Under the pieces are notes generated by a model that did not search any database, was not told the DNA's origin, and worked only from the letters and a program-made list of their open reading frames with translations. Below, piece by piece: positions 38,048 to 50,100 of a DNA stretch of 64,000 bases (within the stretch, counting starts at the first letter, position 1; the number at the start of each line of letters is the position of its first letter). The stretch spans positions 1,349,135 through 1,413,134 of the forward strand of contig NW_019091403.1 in the NCBI RefSeq assembly GCF_001949145.1, read 5' to 3'. Made by a program: the position numbers and the translations under genes. Origin of the DNA: Acanthaster planci. Taxonomy: Eukaryota > Echinodermata > Asteroidea > Valvatida > Acanthasteridae.

Positions 38048-41000
38048 CTGAAATTAGGCTGGAGTGCCGGTACAGATCAGAAGCAGAGTTCGCAACTCAT
38101 GTTTCTGAGGCTACGAAGTGAAAGAAACGTAAACAGAATGCATGTTCCTGCGTTGTAGGTGACCAAAGGGAATTCGTATACATCTCAAATCTTCATAACA
38201 AACAATTTCATGCCTAAGTTACTTTGTAAATTACGTGAAGCGGAAATTAGCCCAGTACTCGAACAGCTTTCATGAAAGATTTGAATACAAAATTCCGTAC
38301 GACTGTTCAACCTTTTCGTGTCATGTGCAAAACAAGGCTCCAAGTTACATGGAAAACACGCGAGGAAACATGACGCCCAGTCCTACTCCCATTCCAACAA
38401 AAAGTAGGCCCTACTTACTTTAACCTGGATGTTCAAGAAACTATTAAAGGAAATGGAAAACTGAAAATTATAAGCTACGGTCACAGATTAATTTCATTCC
38501 GTCTCAACTACTCCAACGTCAAGTTGACACTGCAGTGGGTTTACATCCCGCCTTTGCAAGAAGACGTGTTCCTACTCGTTGATGATGTCAACCCTACTGC
38601 GACTGCTTGATCACTCTTTTTATTTACATCTATGTAAAAGAAACCGTTCATTCACTTCAATCGTCTCCATGGTGCTTCAATTACCCTAAAAATTCTAAAA
38701 TACATTCCATTTTCATGACAACAAATAGGTGGCGCCACAAAACCATGTTTGTCAAAGCAGTGACGAACTGTTGCATTGCAAAACACCTTCAGTAAAGTGT
38801 TTTCATCTGAATAGCGTGCAGAGCTGCAGATGAAACTCTGACCACATCTCCAACCAAAAATACAAATTCAAGAAAGCCTTTCGATGAGAAGTGCTGGTGA
38901 ACATCTACATACGAAGTACTTCGTGTTTATGAATATCTCGTGAAAAGCCACCGGACAAACATTTCCAAAGAAATATAAAAATATGATTTTGTTTTTCACG
39001 CATTAGGTCAACTTGGAGCGTGATTTCATTCTCAAATTTCTGTTACAGATCTCGTTGAAGAAACCTCGCTGAGAAGATATCTTTCCGGGGTTATCTGGCT
39101 GTCCCAGCATATTTTTACCTTGCGGTGTAACATTAGAAGACAGATTCAACTGATTTTTACAAATTGAAGTATATCCACTCTGCTCAAATGTCAAACAAGT
39201 AACATGCTCTTTAAGATCTTGAAGAGGAACCCCTGGGTGTTGCGCCTTTATGAATACCTGTATTCAGGGTTTAGAAAAGACGAAACCTGGCAATCCATTA
39301 ATGTGTTTTGGAAAAATCAATTGGGAAAAGCTTTCAGCCTCCAGTTTAATTTGAAGAAACTGGATCTCTGAGTGTGAAGCAAACAAGTGAAATCTGTAAG
39401 ACTTCTTAGCGAAAGCATATAGGCCCTAAGATGTCACGTGGTATTAGACTTAATTGAATTGCTCATGTGGCGGGAACGTGGGGATTGTTTTGATGACGCC
39501 TTTGGCGAATTCGTCATCACTCACCTTCCATAGAGAAAGTCTGCGGAAATAGTTATTAGAAAGGAAACTGTATAACGTCGGATCAACTGCACGCCAAAGA
39601 TCAAGCACTGTAAGAATCTAGTGACTGTCTGTATGTGTCTGCCATTAATGTTTTATTTTACGAATTCAAAGTTGAATTTTCAAGGGATATGCTTTGTTCG
39701 CCTCATTAAAGTTCGGTGGCAAGCCCCAACCCCAAAAACTTTCGATCCTTGAATACTTCTACTGTCGACGTCCGTTGATCATAAGTGAGTCTGTGAGTAC
39801 TGTGCAGTGACGGTTACATATTGAAGTTACTGAAACTTGAGCAGGAACTTTATAATTCGATTCGGATATAAAAGGCATAACAAATTTGAAGTGTTGGCGA
39901 AAATGTCCAAAATTTCGGGATAACCTAACACTTTGAAGGACTGAGTTTTAACGGCTGTGGCATCTACAAGGCATCATTCAAGTTGGATCTGAGTGTATTG
40001 CCCAGCCTTCGCCGGTGTTGTTTTAAAACTACATGTTGGAATGTTGCCATCTCTTACCCTAAATGCAAGGTGATACGATATAAACCTAAATGGATTAATT
40101 ATTTACTCGCCCAGAGGTGAGGTGAATATTCGGTACAGTTTCATACTGGGAATGACCGAAATACTGACCGGTGCTTAGGCCGCACGCATAGCCATTGGGG
40201 TTTAATTGCACCGAGGACTTTTCTTCCAAACAGACTGAATTTTTTAGTTGAAGAAATGAGACTCCATCGTTTCAATGACGCTGTCTGCGCTCCCAGGTTT
40301 TTCTTTCTTTCTCTTCAATCAACTGAAGAGGAAGGACAAACTTCTCCTATTTCTGTACCGCCAGTGTGCTCCATCTGACATCATGACGCCTACGGTCATT
40401 TTAGCGGGATTGCACAAAACACGGTGCGACGTTTCACAGTGGCCATTTCTTATTCTGAAGGCAATACAATACCCTGATGATGAGGGCCTATTCCTTGGTG
40501 ACATAGTGGGGCAAAATGGATGCATCTCTGGGTGACTTGAACTCATTTCTTCTGCAACTTTGCCTCCAATTGAAGACCTGTATGATCCATCAAGATGTCT
40601 CATCACGTCTGAGCATATTGAAGTGAGAGCCACGCGTACTGGCAGTCAATTTGTGTAATGGCATTCGCAGAAAATGGGGCTCAAGTGTGCTGTCAACACG
40701 ATGGCATTCCCTCCAAGGAACTGACGTGTAACATAACAAATCACATTTTTCTTACACACATTACGACTGCTGCAAAGGAACCAAATGTGAACTCCTTAAA
40801 AACTCTTTATAGTTTGACAAAAAAGTTGCTGCCAGACTATACGTTTCAACCAAATTTCATTAAATTTGAGCAGAAACTTCACAAGTAACTATAAAATAGC
40901 ACATATACAATTTGAAACCCATTCGCTTAACACTGTTCAAATACTCCATGCATGTTGGCAGCATTCAGCCTGTAGCTTCAACAACTCCCAAGTCTACTTG

Positions 41001-43997
41001 CTCTCAAAGTGTTTATTTTTTTCCCCATCACCTCAACAAAAAGCTTCTGGGGAGTATTTTTCCCCCAGCAGCGAATCACTGATGAATAACACAATGGAAA
41101 TGTCCATTTCGTACTGGATCTCTTACACAAAGTGTTGGCTGGCTTCCCTGCAGCTGAAGATCTTTGGCAAATCCCTCGGGAGGCCAGCCGGCAGAGCTTC
41201 TTAGATTTGAATACAGGTTCATCAGAGTACAGAGATGAAAGAAGATGTTCCATACTTCATCTATAATGGATACAGTGACCAGCTTGGGAATTGCTGCTGC
41301 GTGGGTTTATGCTGACTGCAAGAGATACTTGAAATCTGTCTGGATAATGGGAGTATTTTTATACCCTCACAGAAGATGTCTCACCTCGGGAGCTCTATGC
41401 GAAGTAATATCCTGAAACCTTTATGCCTTTTGGGAATGGAAAATGAGGACAACCGATCTTCTCGTGTATCTCAATCAGAGTCCAAATTAGACCAAAGCCC
41501 ATTACACTCAGAGAAAATCTACAGTTGCATGGCTTTGGTGGAATATACGCCACATCTCGTCATTAGAGATTCGTATACAGCAATACATGAATTACTGAAA
41601 TTACTGAAATTTCCAGCTAGTTTTTAGACGTAAAATGTGATTGGATCTTTGCAGTTTCACTACGTTTTGTCTAATTATTTATTGCGTCCAGTCGTGTTGC
41701 GTGGATTTTATTTCAGATTAGAATACCAATGTCTTTTACAACTGTGAAAGAGATGTTCCTCATAACAAACTGTAAGAAATGACAAAGAATCATTAGTATC
41801 TCCGACTTGTCTGATAATGAATATAATAATAATTAGCTAATAAATATTCCAAACTATTTGGGGTGTTATATTTACCACCAAATACATATATCTGGAACTC
41901 ATCAAAATGCCAAACACATCCCCTCCATTTCACTTAACATTCTTGAATATAAGACATGAAACTAGGGGAAGGTTGTACCTGCTTCTGAGTGGAGTCTTTA
42001 ATTCATAAGAGTGTTTCTCCATTTGGAAATGCAAGTTTCTGTCCACAGGCCAAGGGAAGTACCCAAGCTACAATCTACATAAGTTTAGTATCACACTTTT
42101 AAACCACTGAAAGCGAGATGGGTTGCATATATTGATGTCAGTAGTCATCGATGCCTTGTTGTGAAAGGCGATTTTCTCCGGAGTGCGGTGTACTCCGGTA
42201 TTATTGACCCCATGAAGAGGACACGTTAGGTATATAAAAACAGGACATAAAGGGGAATATTCCAAGGGAATATCTTTCTGTATTCAAAGTATTTTTAGTT
42301 TGAATTCTTTGTCTTATTGGTGAAAACGCTCGCTGAAAATTTATTATGGAAGTTCAAAACGATTATAAAAATGAAAGCTTTGACATCAAGTTCTCAAAAT
42401 GTGACTTAGGCACGTAGGTCCAACTTCATCACCTCGCTGTGTAAATGCAATTATCACGTTCTTTGATGATAAAGATGAAAAACAAGCAATAACACTGCCG
42501 CGTTGGCTCTCAGTGTGTCCCCGGGGAGGCAGTAACTGACGGTGGATAAACTCACCCTAGGATGAATTTCCATAACTTTTCCTGTATTCCTAGAGGGGTA
42601 GAAGTCCCCAGAAAAAGTCGGTAAATTGTCAATGACAACTGACGACTTAGATGCATACTTTTACAACGAATTAAAAAAATAAAATTGCAAGAAGAATGCG
42701 CGTACGAAAAAATAATTGCGTATATAAAGTATTCCGCGAGTAGAATGACTTCCAATTCGAGCACAATTTGATGCAGAAAGTAGTATTTACTGCAGAATTA
42801 CACATTTTTAGACGACATGATCACATCACATTTCTTACTGCATCCAGCTGGGTTTCATTTTGGTAGAAAAGCCACATACATTAGGCCTATGTCGTCGAGG
42901 AAGTGATCCAATCGTGTGTTGGCGTGAATCCAAATGAAATGGACGCATGCGTAGGCCTACAATGTTTTTCTCCGTATGAAATCCCCTGATTACGAGGCCG
43001 CTGAAATCAAAGACTGGCTCTCATACTTACTCTTCATCTTTAGGAGGAATAAAAATGCATGATGGTTGGCGAGCAACATTAAATCCTATATCAGTCACTG
43101 AGCATATAGGCCTATGAGATATCACTACGTGTATTTAAGTGGGAAATAGCTTTCTTTCTACAGTGGTATCTTGCTGAGGTGTATGCGCAGAATCTAAGAG
43201 CGTCAACAACCAGCAATTTGTAATCAATCAATCAAGTCTGTCAAAGTTCTGTAGCTAATTAACTTACCAAAATATTTCCACAAGTTGTAATAAAGACGAA
43301 CATTTTTGTTATTTCAGGTATTCAAGAATGCCAGGTGAAATAATATAAGCGCTGGCAGCTGACGAGTTTCAAACTATTACAGTTTTATGGAGTGTCTCCT
43401 GACACAGAATGCTGTCCTCGATTTACAATTTGCACATGCACACAAAACGGGATAATGGGTGCGTTTTTATGAAAACTGAGCACGCAGCTGCACGGAACAC
43501 ACAAAATGGTGATTTCCTGACAAGTTAGGATTAGTTATCAGTTAAAGATTAACAATAATTGATAAACTTCTTCCCTCTATGTTTATCATTCTTAATCAAC
43601 CTATTTGTTAACATTTTGGACTAACTATAGATTGTATGGGCAAACCAAAAGGTTAATATTAACTGAAATGTTCTGAAGCTAGCGTCAAAAACAAACAAAA
43701 TGTAGGAATTTTGTTGGCGATCGCAGCACAATATCGATTAGGTGTCACAGAAAACAAACAAGGACAAGAAAAAACAGTATAATTTATCAAATTCTGCGAC
43801 AGTTGCCCTGCGGCACAGATGTTTCGACCGATTTTCCTCTTATTTCCAAAGACTTATGCTAAAAAAGATGATTTTTCATACTATAAGCCTAAGGAAACGT
43901 AACGACATAAAATAAGTACATCTGCCGCCTCGGTATTTTAAAATATATAAAAGAATTGCATTGACAGAAGTGTCGCAACAAGCTTTAGGAGGAAAAG

Positions 43998-44000
<3 letters not shown>
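38048..44000. other. Non-coding stretch, no supported gene
   Basis: Several frames of 80-110 codons occur between 40275 and 41627 on both strands, without splice sites or domains that make one preferable. TAGGCCTA words cluster near 42883, 42952 and 43108. Nothing else was identified. Confidence 0.45.
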
Positions 44001-44068
<68 letters not shown>

Positions 44069-44097
44069 TAGATGCATGTATATGAGTTTGTTTCTGN

Positions 44098-44126
<29 letters not shown>
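44001..44126. repeat. (GA)n microsatellite, split by a duplicated spacer
   Basis: GA dinucleotides run from 44001 to 44066 and again from 44098 to 44126. Each tract is followed by nearly the same spacer (containing tgtagatgcatgtatatgag, at 44067 and 44128). The structure is therefore a duplicated GA-plus-spacer unit. One undetermined base (N) is at 44097. The minus strand gives long Ser-Leu repeat frames that are artefacts of the CT repeat. Confidence 0.95.
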
Positions 44127-44128
<2 letters not shown>

Positions 44129-44159
44129 GTAGATGCATGTATATGAGTTTGTTTTTGCA

Positions 44160-46622
44160 TTCAATTGGGGACCCTCAACAATAGAGGACACTAAGGTCCC
44201 CGATTGACAGAGGGTCTTTGATTGACAACTGTGTACAAAACATATGGGTGGTCTTCTAAAAAAGTACAAACAAAAGAGGAACAATAGGGGGTCCCCGGTT
44301 GCAGGCAAATACACACTTGAGTGCGTGTGTACGTAAATAGCTAAAGTTTCATGTCGGGATCTAAAATTATGCTAAACCTGCTTTTTCAAATGTAAAAATA
44401 ACTGAAGCCTATGCAGAGAAATTTATATGATGGTTTTGGAGCTAGCATTCCTATGACCCTTGATGACAGCGCCCTCTGTATGTATTGGGATGAACATCGT
44501 CGGTGTATTTCGTGTTTGCATCCTCTAAGTTCATCTATAATCTGATACACCATTCTAGACAAAGTTAGCTTTCGGTATGCAACATTACACAATACACTGT
44601 TCAATACTGGGTAAATCCAGTGTACAGCCCTGGGATCTGCAAAAAAAATCCCTCGATCCGAAGAATTCCTCAAATTCCGCAAAGTCAGGAAGGCGGTTTT
44701 TGTACATGTGTGTTGAAACAAAACGCCAAGAGAAGACAATTAAACTTTTATAATTTCAGTTCAAATGTGTATTATCTTGTTACGACCTCCTGGCTTATCC
44801 CTTTGTTTCACGCCATTTATATGATTGGAATTGGGCTACTATAAAGCCAAGTGTTCACATCTATAGTTGTGCAAGGTACAGGTGTAAGAGAACTCATTAA
44901 TAAATTCCCATCTAAAACATCAATGACGACTTCCAGTTTATGTAGAAACTACGAATACTACAATTAGCTATGCAAGAAAAGGTGAAGAAACCCACGAGCT
45001 GAATGCTATTCCGCATTAGCGACTGAAAATAAAGCTCTTCTTTCGTATTCACTTATTTCTGCTTGACAAGATTAAGTCAGTCTGATTCAGCGCTGGCTGG
45101 GATTTTACGGTTAATTTCTGGTTCAATTTAGTTTGCCCTGTGTATTTTTGTCATCAAATTGACGACAAACTCACGCATACACAGATTAGTCAGCTTGAGA
45201 GAGCACAGCCCGTAATGGCTTGACGAAGCAGTGATGTTGATGCTACATTGGTCTTCCTTGGTTTAGAGTCGGCTTCAAAAATATAAAGCTGCCTACTTAC
45301 AGTACAGTGTGACCGTTTTTCGATTTCTAAGAAGCCACAAAGTGTCAGTCTTACAGTATTTGCAAAAATGAAATGCTCTAAAAACTATATAAAACTGTAA
45401 AGAAAGAACATCATTGAGAGTAAAATATGAGGGATTTACAAGACTTCAATATTTGAGGTACTATTCTTGTTTTTTTTCATCCCCTAAAATCTAAGAGCTA
45501 TAAATAGCGTAAAGAGAAATTTATAAGAATTTGTCTTCACTGACATGAGGCCCCTCCAGGCCTACACACACATTACCAGTGCAGTATATAAAGATATACT
45601 GAGGGCTAAAGGAAATATATCTAAGATTTCAGCCAAATAAATCAGGAAGTGACAACTGATATACGAGATAATTACCAAAAAGCAAAATCAGATGTCCAGT
45701 GTTGTGTAGGTTGGACAGTGACACCTGACAAACACAGCACTGAAGCTATTACGTTTGCTGATAAATATGGCCCTGGCTGTCAGGTTAAATCAACATTGAC
45801 CAAGGAACAGTAACTTTTGAATTGTAGCCTAATATAAACAAAGACATATGACATGCTGTACAGGCATGTTTACACCTCATTACACATGCCTGGGGTTAAT
45901 CCTTTTTGAAGCTATTAAAATTTCTAACCTTCTGACAAATTTTTAATTTATCGGGGCAGACCATAATCGGGTTATGAAGCTTTAGTGTCTGTGTCGTGGT
46001 GCACTTCTTTTCGGCGTCAAGGCTGTGTGCGCCACGACCACTACATGCTAAAGTTCTACAGAGCAGACACGCCCCCTACGCCTACATGTGGTACACTGCG
46101 TGCAAGATGTCGTCGCACGTGGCTACATATCGCCGCCATGTTTGTTGTAAGGTCGTGACCTGAAAACGTTCAGGTTGGGCAGACTAAAAACGAAGTTGAC
46201 TGAGAGGCGTAAAGTTTCTCAAACGCTATTTTTGAGGTGAAATGGTATTAACTTCAAAAGGAGTGAAAGCAGAGATTTTAGGAACATTTTTGCCACTCGG
46301 CATATCTGCTTATCGAGCTCAGTTTTTAGTTTGAGGCTCAGGCTTTTAATTAAACATTTATTTCAGTTTAGCCTATCAATGACTAAGAAAAGAGATTTAC
46401 CTTCTTCTTTCTCTGCTTGCAGCGCTAAAGTTTCTCCTGTCATTCTTTGTAGGCCTACATCAGTTCCGTCTAGTGTAACATTCCGTGAAGCGGTGGAAGG
46501 ACTTCAGTAAGTAAGAAACAAGGTAAAATAAGTTTTTTCTTCACTTGAGTCTCAACTTGAAGTCAAAGTCCAACACGACACCGACACGATGAGCTCCCAG
46601 CAGGCAACTTTTTCCCCGCAAG
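44160..46622. other. Upstream region of the reductase-like gene, no coding feature seen
   Basis: No exon is supported. A possible 5' UTR donor (ttca|gtaagt, near 46508) lies about 0.5 kb before the gene's ATG and could mark a non-coding first exon. No TATA box was identified with confidence. Confidence 0.35.
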
Positions 46623-46635
46623 GCAGTAGAGGGCG
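46623..46635 (+). promoter_or_regulatory. CTCF-like motif upstream of the reductase-like gene
   Basis: The sequence gcagtagagggcg matches 12 of 13 positions of the animal CTCF core consensus CCASYAGRKGGCR; only the first base differs. It lies about 360 bp before the ATG at 46994. Binding is inference, since one motif match is weak evidence. Confidence 0.3.
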
Positions 46636-46993
46636 CCTTACTCTGCAAACAGCCAAAATTTATTTTAGACTAGCTTCAGTCTTAATATTAAGTCACGAGA
46701 CTAAGTCTAGAGATCGGAGTCCCTTTTCTCCGACGAACTACCTATATGAATACGACAACACATGAAAATGGGTTGTGGAGACATCATCCTTCATTGTGTG
46801 TAAACACAAAGGTTTGGAATTTGAAGATATCTATGGAACCAAGCACATTACCTAATGCAGGACGTGTAACAAATTTATGCTCATTGTATTTATATTTAAT
46901 ATTAACTATTTTAAGAGTTATGCAAGCTCATCTTGGTTCAACGATTCATTACCTCTGTCCAGCTCTACTGTTGTTTGTCTGCTGTACATTACG

Positions 46994-47128
46994 ATGAAAT
47001 TTGCGATCTTAGGAGCAACAGGTAAGACTGGTACACAGCTGGTGCTGCAAGCACTAGACAAGGGTCATGAAGTAGTTGCTGTCTGCAGAACGCCATCGAA
47101 AGTGACTATTCAACATGAGAGTTTGCAG
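46994..47128 (+). CDS. Reductase-like gene, coding exon 1
   Basis: 45 codons from ATG, ending at cag|gtaggt in phase 0. It carries the first beta strand and the GATGKTG cofactor loop through to the R32/K36 region. Confidence 0.9.
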
Positions 47129-50100
47129 GTAGGTGTGAACACAGTGCTTGCAAGTTGCATGGTGCGTGCGTGTTGTACCCTAGGGAATGTGTCCTTTCTT
47201 TATAGTTGTACAGAATGTGTTGATGTGACCATGTGACGGTGACCCACCCGTGGCATGAATGCTTGGGGTTACCTTGACCCCTTGAAAGCTTTTTGCTCAT
47301 TACAATTTGTAACTACTGCAGGGTATGGACAGGAATACCTGTCCCTGGAAATCAATTTACTTTTCATGTTTGCACAAACTCTAGACTATGATACTGATCT
47401 AAAAATTCCAATTGCTTTTTCTAACATTTCGAAGAATTTGCTTCAAAATCAAATTCTCCCCACTAATTTTTATAGTTTAGGACATGTCATGTCAATCATT
47501 TTCTGATCATTATAGGATGGATCTGTTGGAAAAAGTGTATCCATTGTGGAATTTTTCCCCTAAAGTGGTAGATCTAGGTGCTTGATCTTTGCACAGTCTG
47601 TCAATTTTTATTGCTTAATTTGCCATAATGCCAATTGTACCACCATCAGCCAATCGTCTTTCAAATTAATGAATATGGAAGATTGTTTTGAGTGAGGGAA
47701 GTTACATGCACATGTAAGTCAGAGATTTCATGCAGGTTTGACTGGTAGGTCAATTTCCAAGTGAGCGTAAATTTTGGCTCAGACCAAATTAAAGAAATTC
47801 TTTTTATGCTGCCCACCCTATCTGGAATTTCTGCTGAGAAAAACATGTGTTGCTTTATTGTGTACAAAATTTCTCCCTGTAAATATTATTTGGTGAGTAT
47901 AGATTGATACAAACATATTGTGTAAAGACCTATAGACCAAGCTCTAGGCAACAGACCCCACTGTAACCTAGGCAAGAATTCCTTGTTTGAAAGAAAGGGG
48001 GCATTGAATAAATTTACGACTGAGCAAATGATGTTTAGTTATTTACTCAATGTGGTTTTACAGGTACAGTTAAACTTTGTTAATATGAACTGTGTTTCTA
48101 CTACATTCTGCTTAAATACGTGGTCCCAATCCCAATCCTTTGTTCTTCATTGTTTTAATTCCTAATAATTCAAGGTTCCTGTTTTAACAAGGTAATCTGT
48201 AAAGTCCAAGAGACCTCTTTTCAGTGAGGTTTGACTATACATGTATATGGTCTGATTTTTAAGACGTAAATTCATGAATACGTCACGTTAGAGCAACAAG
48301 GTCATATCTCGTGTACAACACAAATGAGAGATTTGACCTTGTTGCACTGACAGGACAAATATCCCAACATTCCAAACCATGTACAAACTTGTTAGAGCAA
48401 CAAGGTCATATCTCGTGTACAACACAAATGAGAGACTTGACCTTGTTGCACTGACACGACAAATATCCCAACATTCCAAACCATGTACAAACTTGTTAGA
48501 GCAACAAGGTTGTATCTCGTGTACAAAACAAATGAGAGATTTGACCTTGTTGCACTGACGTGATGAATATCCCAACATTCCAAACCATTGCCCAAGGTTG
48601 ATCTTCATAACTTCTTGGTTAATCATCATCTGCTTTTACTTGTAATTGATCTTTTATATCCAGGTTGTTGAGGGTGATGTCATGTCCTCTGAATCTATGA
48701 TTCCCATCTTTAATGGTTGCGATGCTGTCTTCTCCTGTCTGGGATCAGATGTTGGTCTCCGCAAACAGACGACAATTTACTCAGATTCTATGAAAGCCAT
48801 CATTGCAGCTATGCACAAAGCTGAAGTCAAGCGTCTGATCTGTATGACATCATGGTTCACAAATTGTGAGTTCCCAACAGAGAAATCTTGCTGGAGTTTT
48901 GGGCTATGGCGTTATCTTTGGACTTGATTGTTGATGTTAAACAGGAAACAAGTTGTCTGTAGATTTTATACTGTTTTTAAATTAATCCAAGGAAAATGCC
49001 AAAAAATAACTTTAAAATATATCATAATGAATAAAAAAAGGTTGTTTACGGAATTTGGCCATTGGTCACCTAGTTTTCACTAGTGGTAATTTTCTCTGAA
49101 ATTACAAATTCCTTCTTCCACGATCTTGGTTCAGTTATTGTCAAAGTTGGTCAATATCTCTGGACCTATAGTGTCATAAAATGTGTTCATAGAATTTGGC
49201 TGCTAGTCACCTAGTAGTCAGCATTGTTCAGTTTCTTGGAAATAACAAATTGCTTCTCCCACAGTCTTGGTCCAACCACTGTCAAAATTTGTCATCTACA
49301 GCTTTGGAACAAGCTCAATGTACATACATTTTGTATTGTGCATACAGCAACGCACAGGCTAACCGGTCACTGCCCACATGTGTTGCCCATACATGTACAA
49401 GTAGTATATTACTATTAATTAATAGACTGATTCAGGGACCCTATTACTGTGGTGTTCCTGACAATCAAAAGTGCAGCGACAGAAAACTTGAATCTGGTCC
49501 GTACATCTAATATGTAAAGAATTCTGTGCAAAGCCCGTTTTCCAGACTATACACAATTTGCATAGGCCTCTGCAATACAGACTGACATGTCCATCCAGCT
49601 AGCTAGCCACCTTTACCTTGATGGAACGATTGACTTAGCAAACCTTGTCATTTCTGCTAGTAGGCCCCTATGACATAAAGACCTCAGCAGCCACCAGTTA
49701 ATGCACAAAAATCTCTGCTCTTATATTCTTTGGCACATTGAAGCCAGACTTGCCAGTAGTCACCTTGTGTGCACCTTCAACATTTCCAAAAGCTGTTCAT
49801 GGCTGATATATCTGTGCTTCCTGAAGTACATTAGCTCTAGTTCATTATTGTACCTGCTATAGCATAACATAACAATTGTTTTTTAATTTACAATTTTCAG
49901 ACAGCAAAAGTGACGGGGGTCCATTCTTTACAGAATGGATCATGAAACCATTAGCCCGTCTCTTCATTGGAAGAATCTTGTCCAACATGGCAGTAATGGA
50001 GAATTACCTCATCAGTGAATGTCAAGACATTAACTTCACAATAGTCAGGCCACCGGGTCTCCAAGACACACCTGTCTCTGGTAAGACTGAGAATTGTCCT

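Noticed and set aside
40275-41627. Cluster of 80-110-codon frames on both strands
   Set aside because: Frames overlap on opposite strands, no splice sites link them, and no domain was recognised.
43876-44314. Minus-strand frames encoding long Ser-Leu repeats
   Set aside because: They are translations of the CT strand of the GA microsatellite.
48288-48629. Minus-strand frame with repeated WNVGIFV-type peptide
   Set aside because: It is a by-product of the intronic 104-bp tandem repeat, antisense to a well-supported gene's intron.
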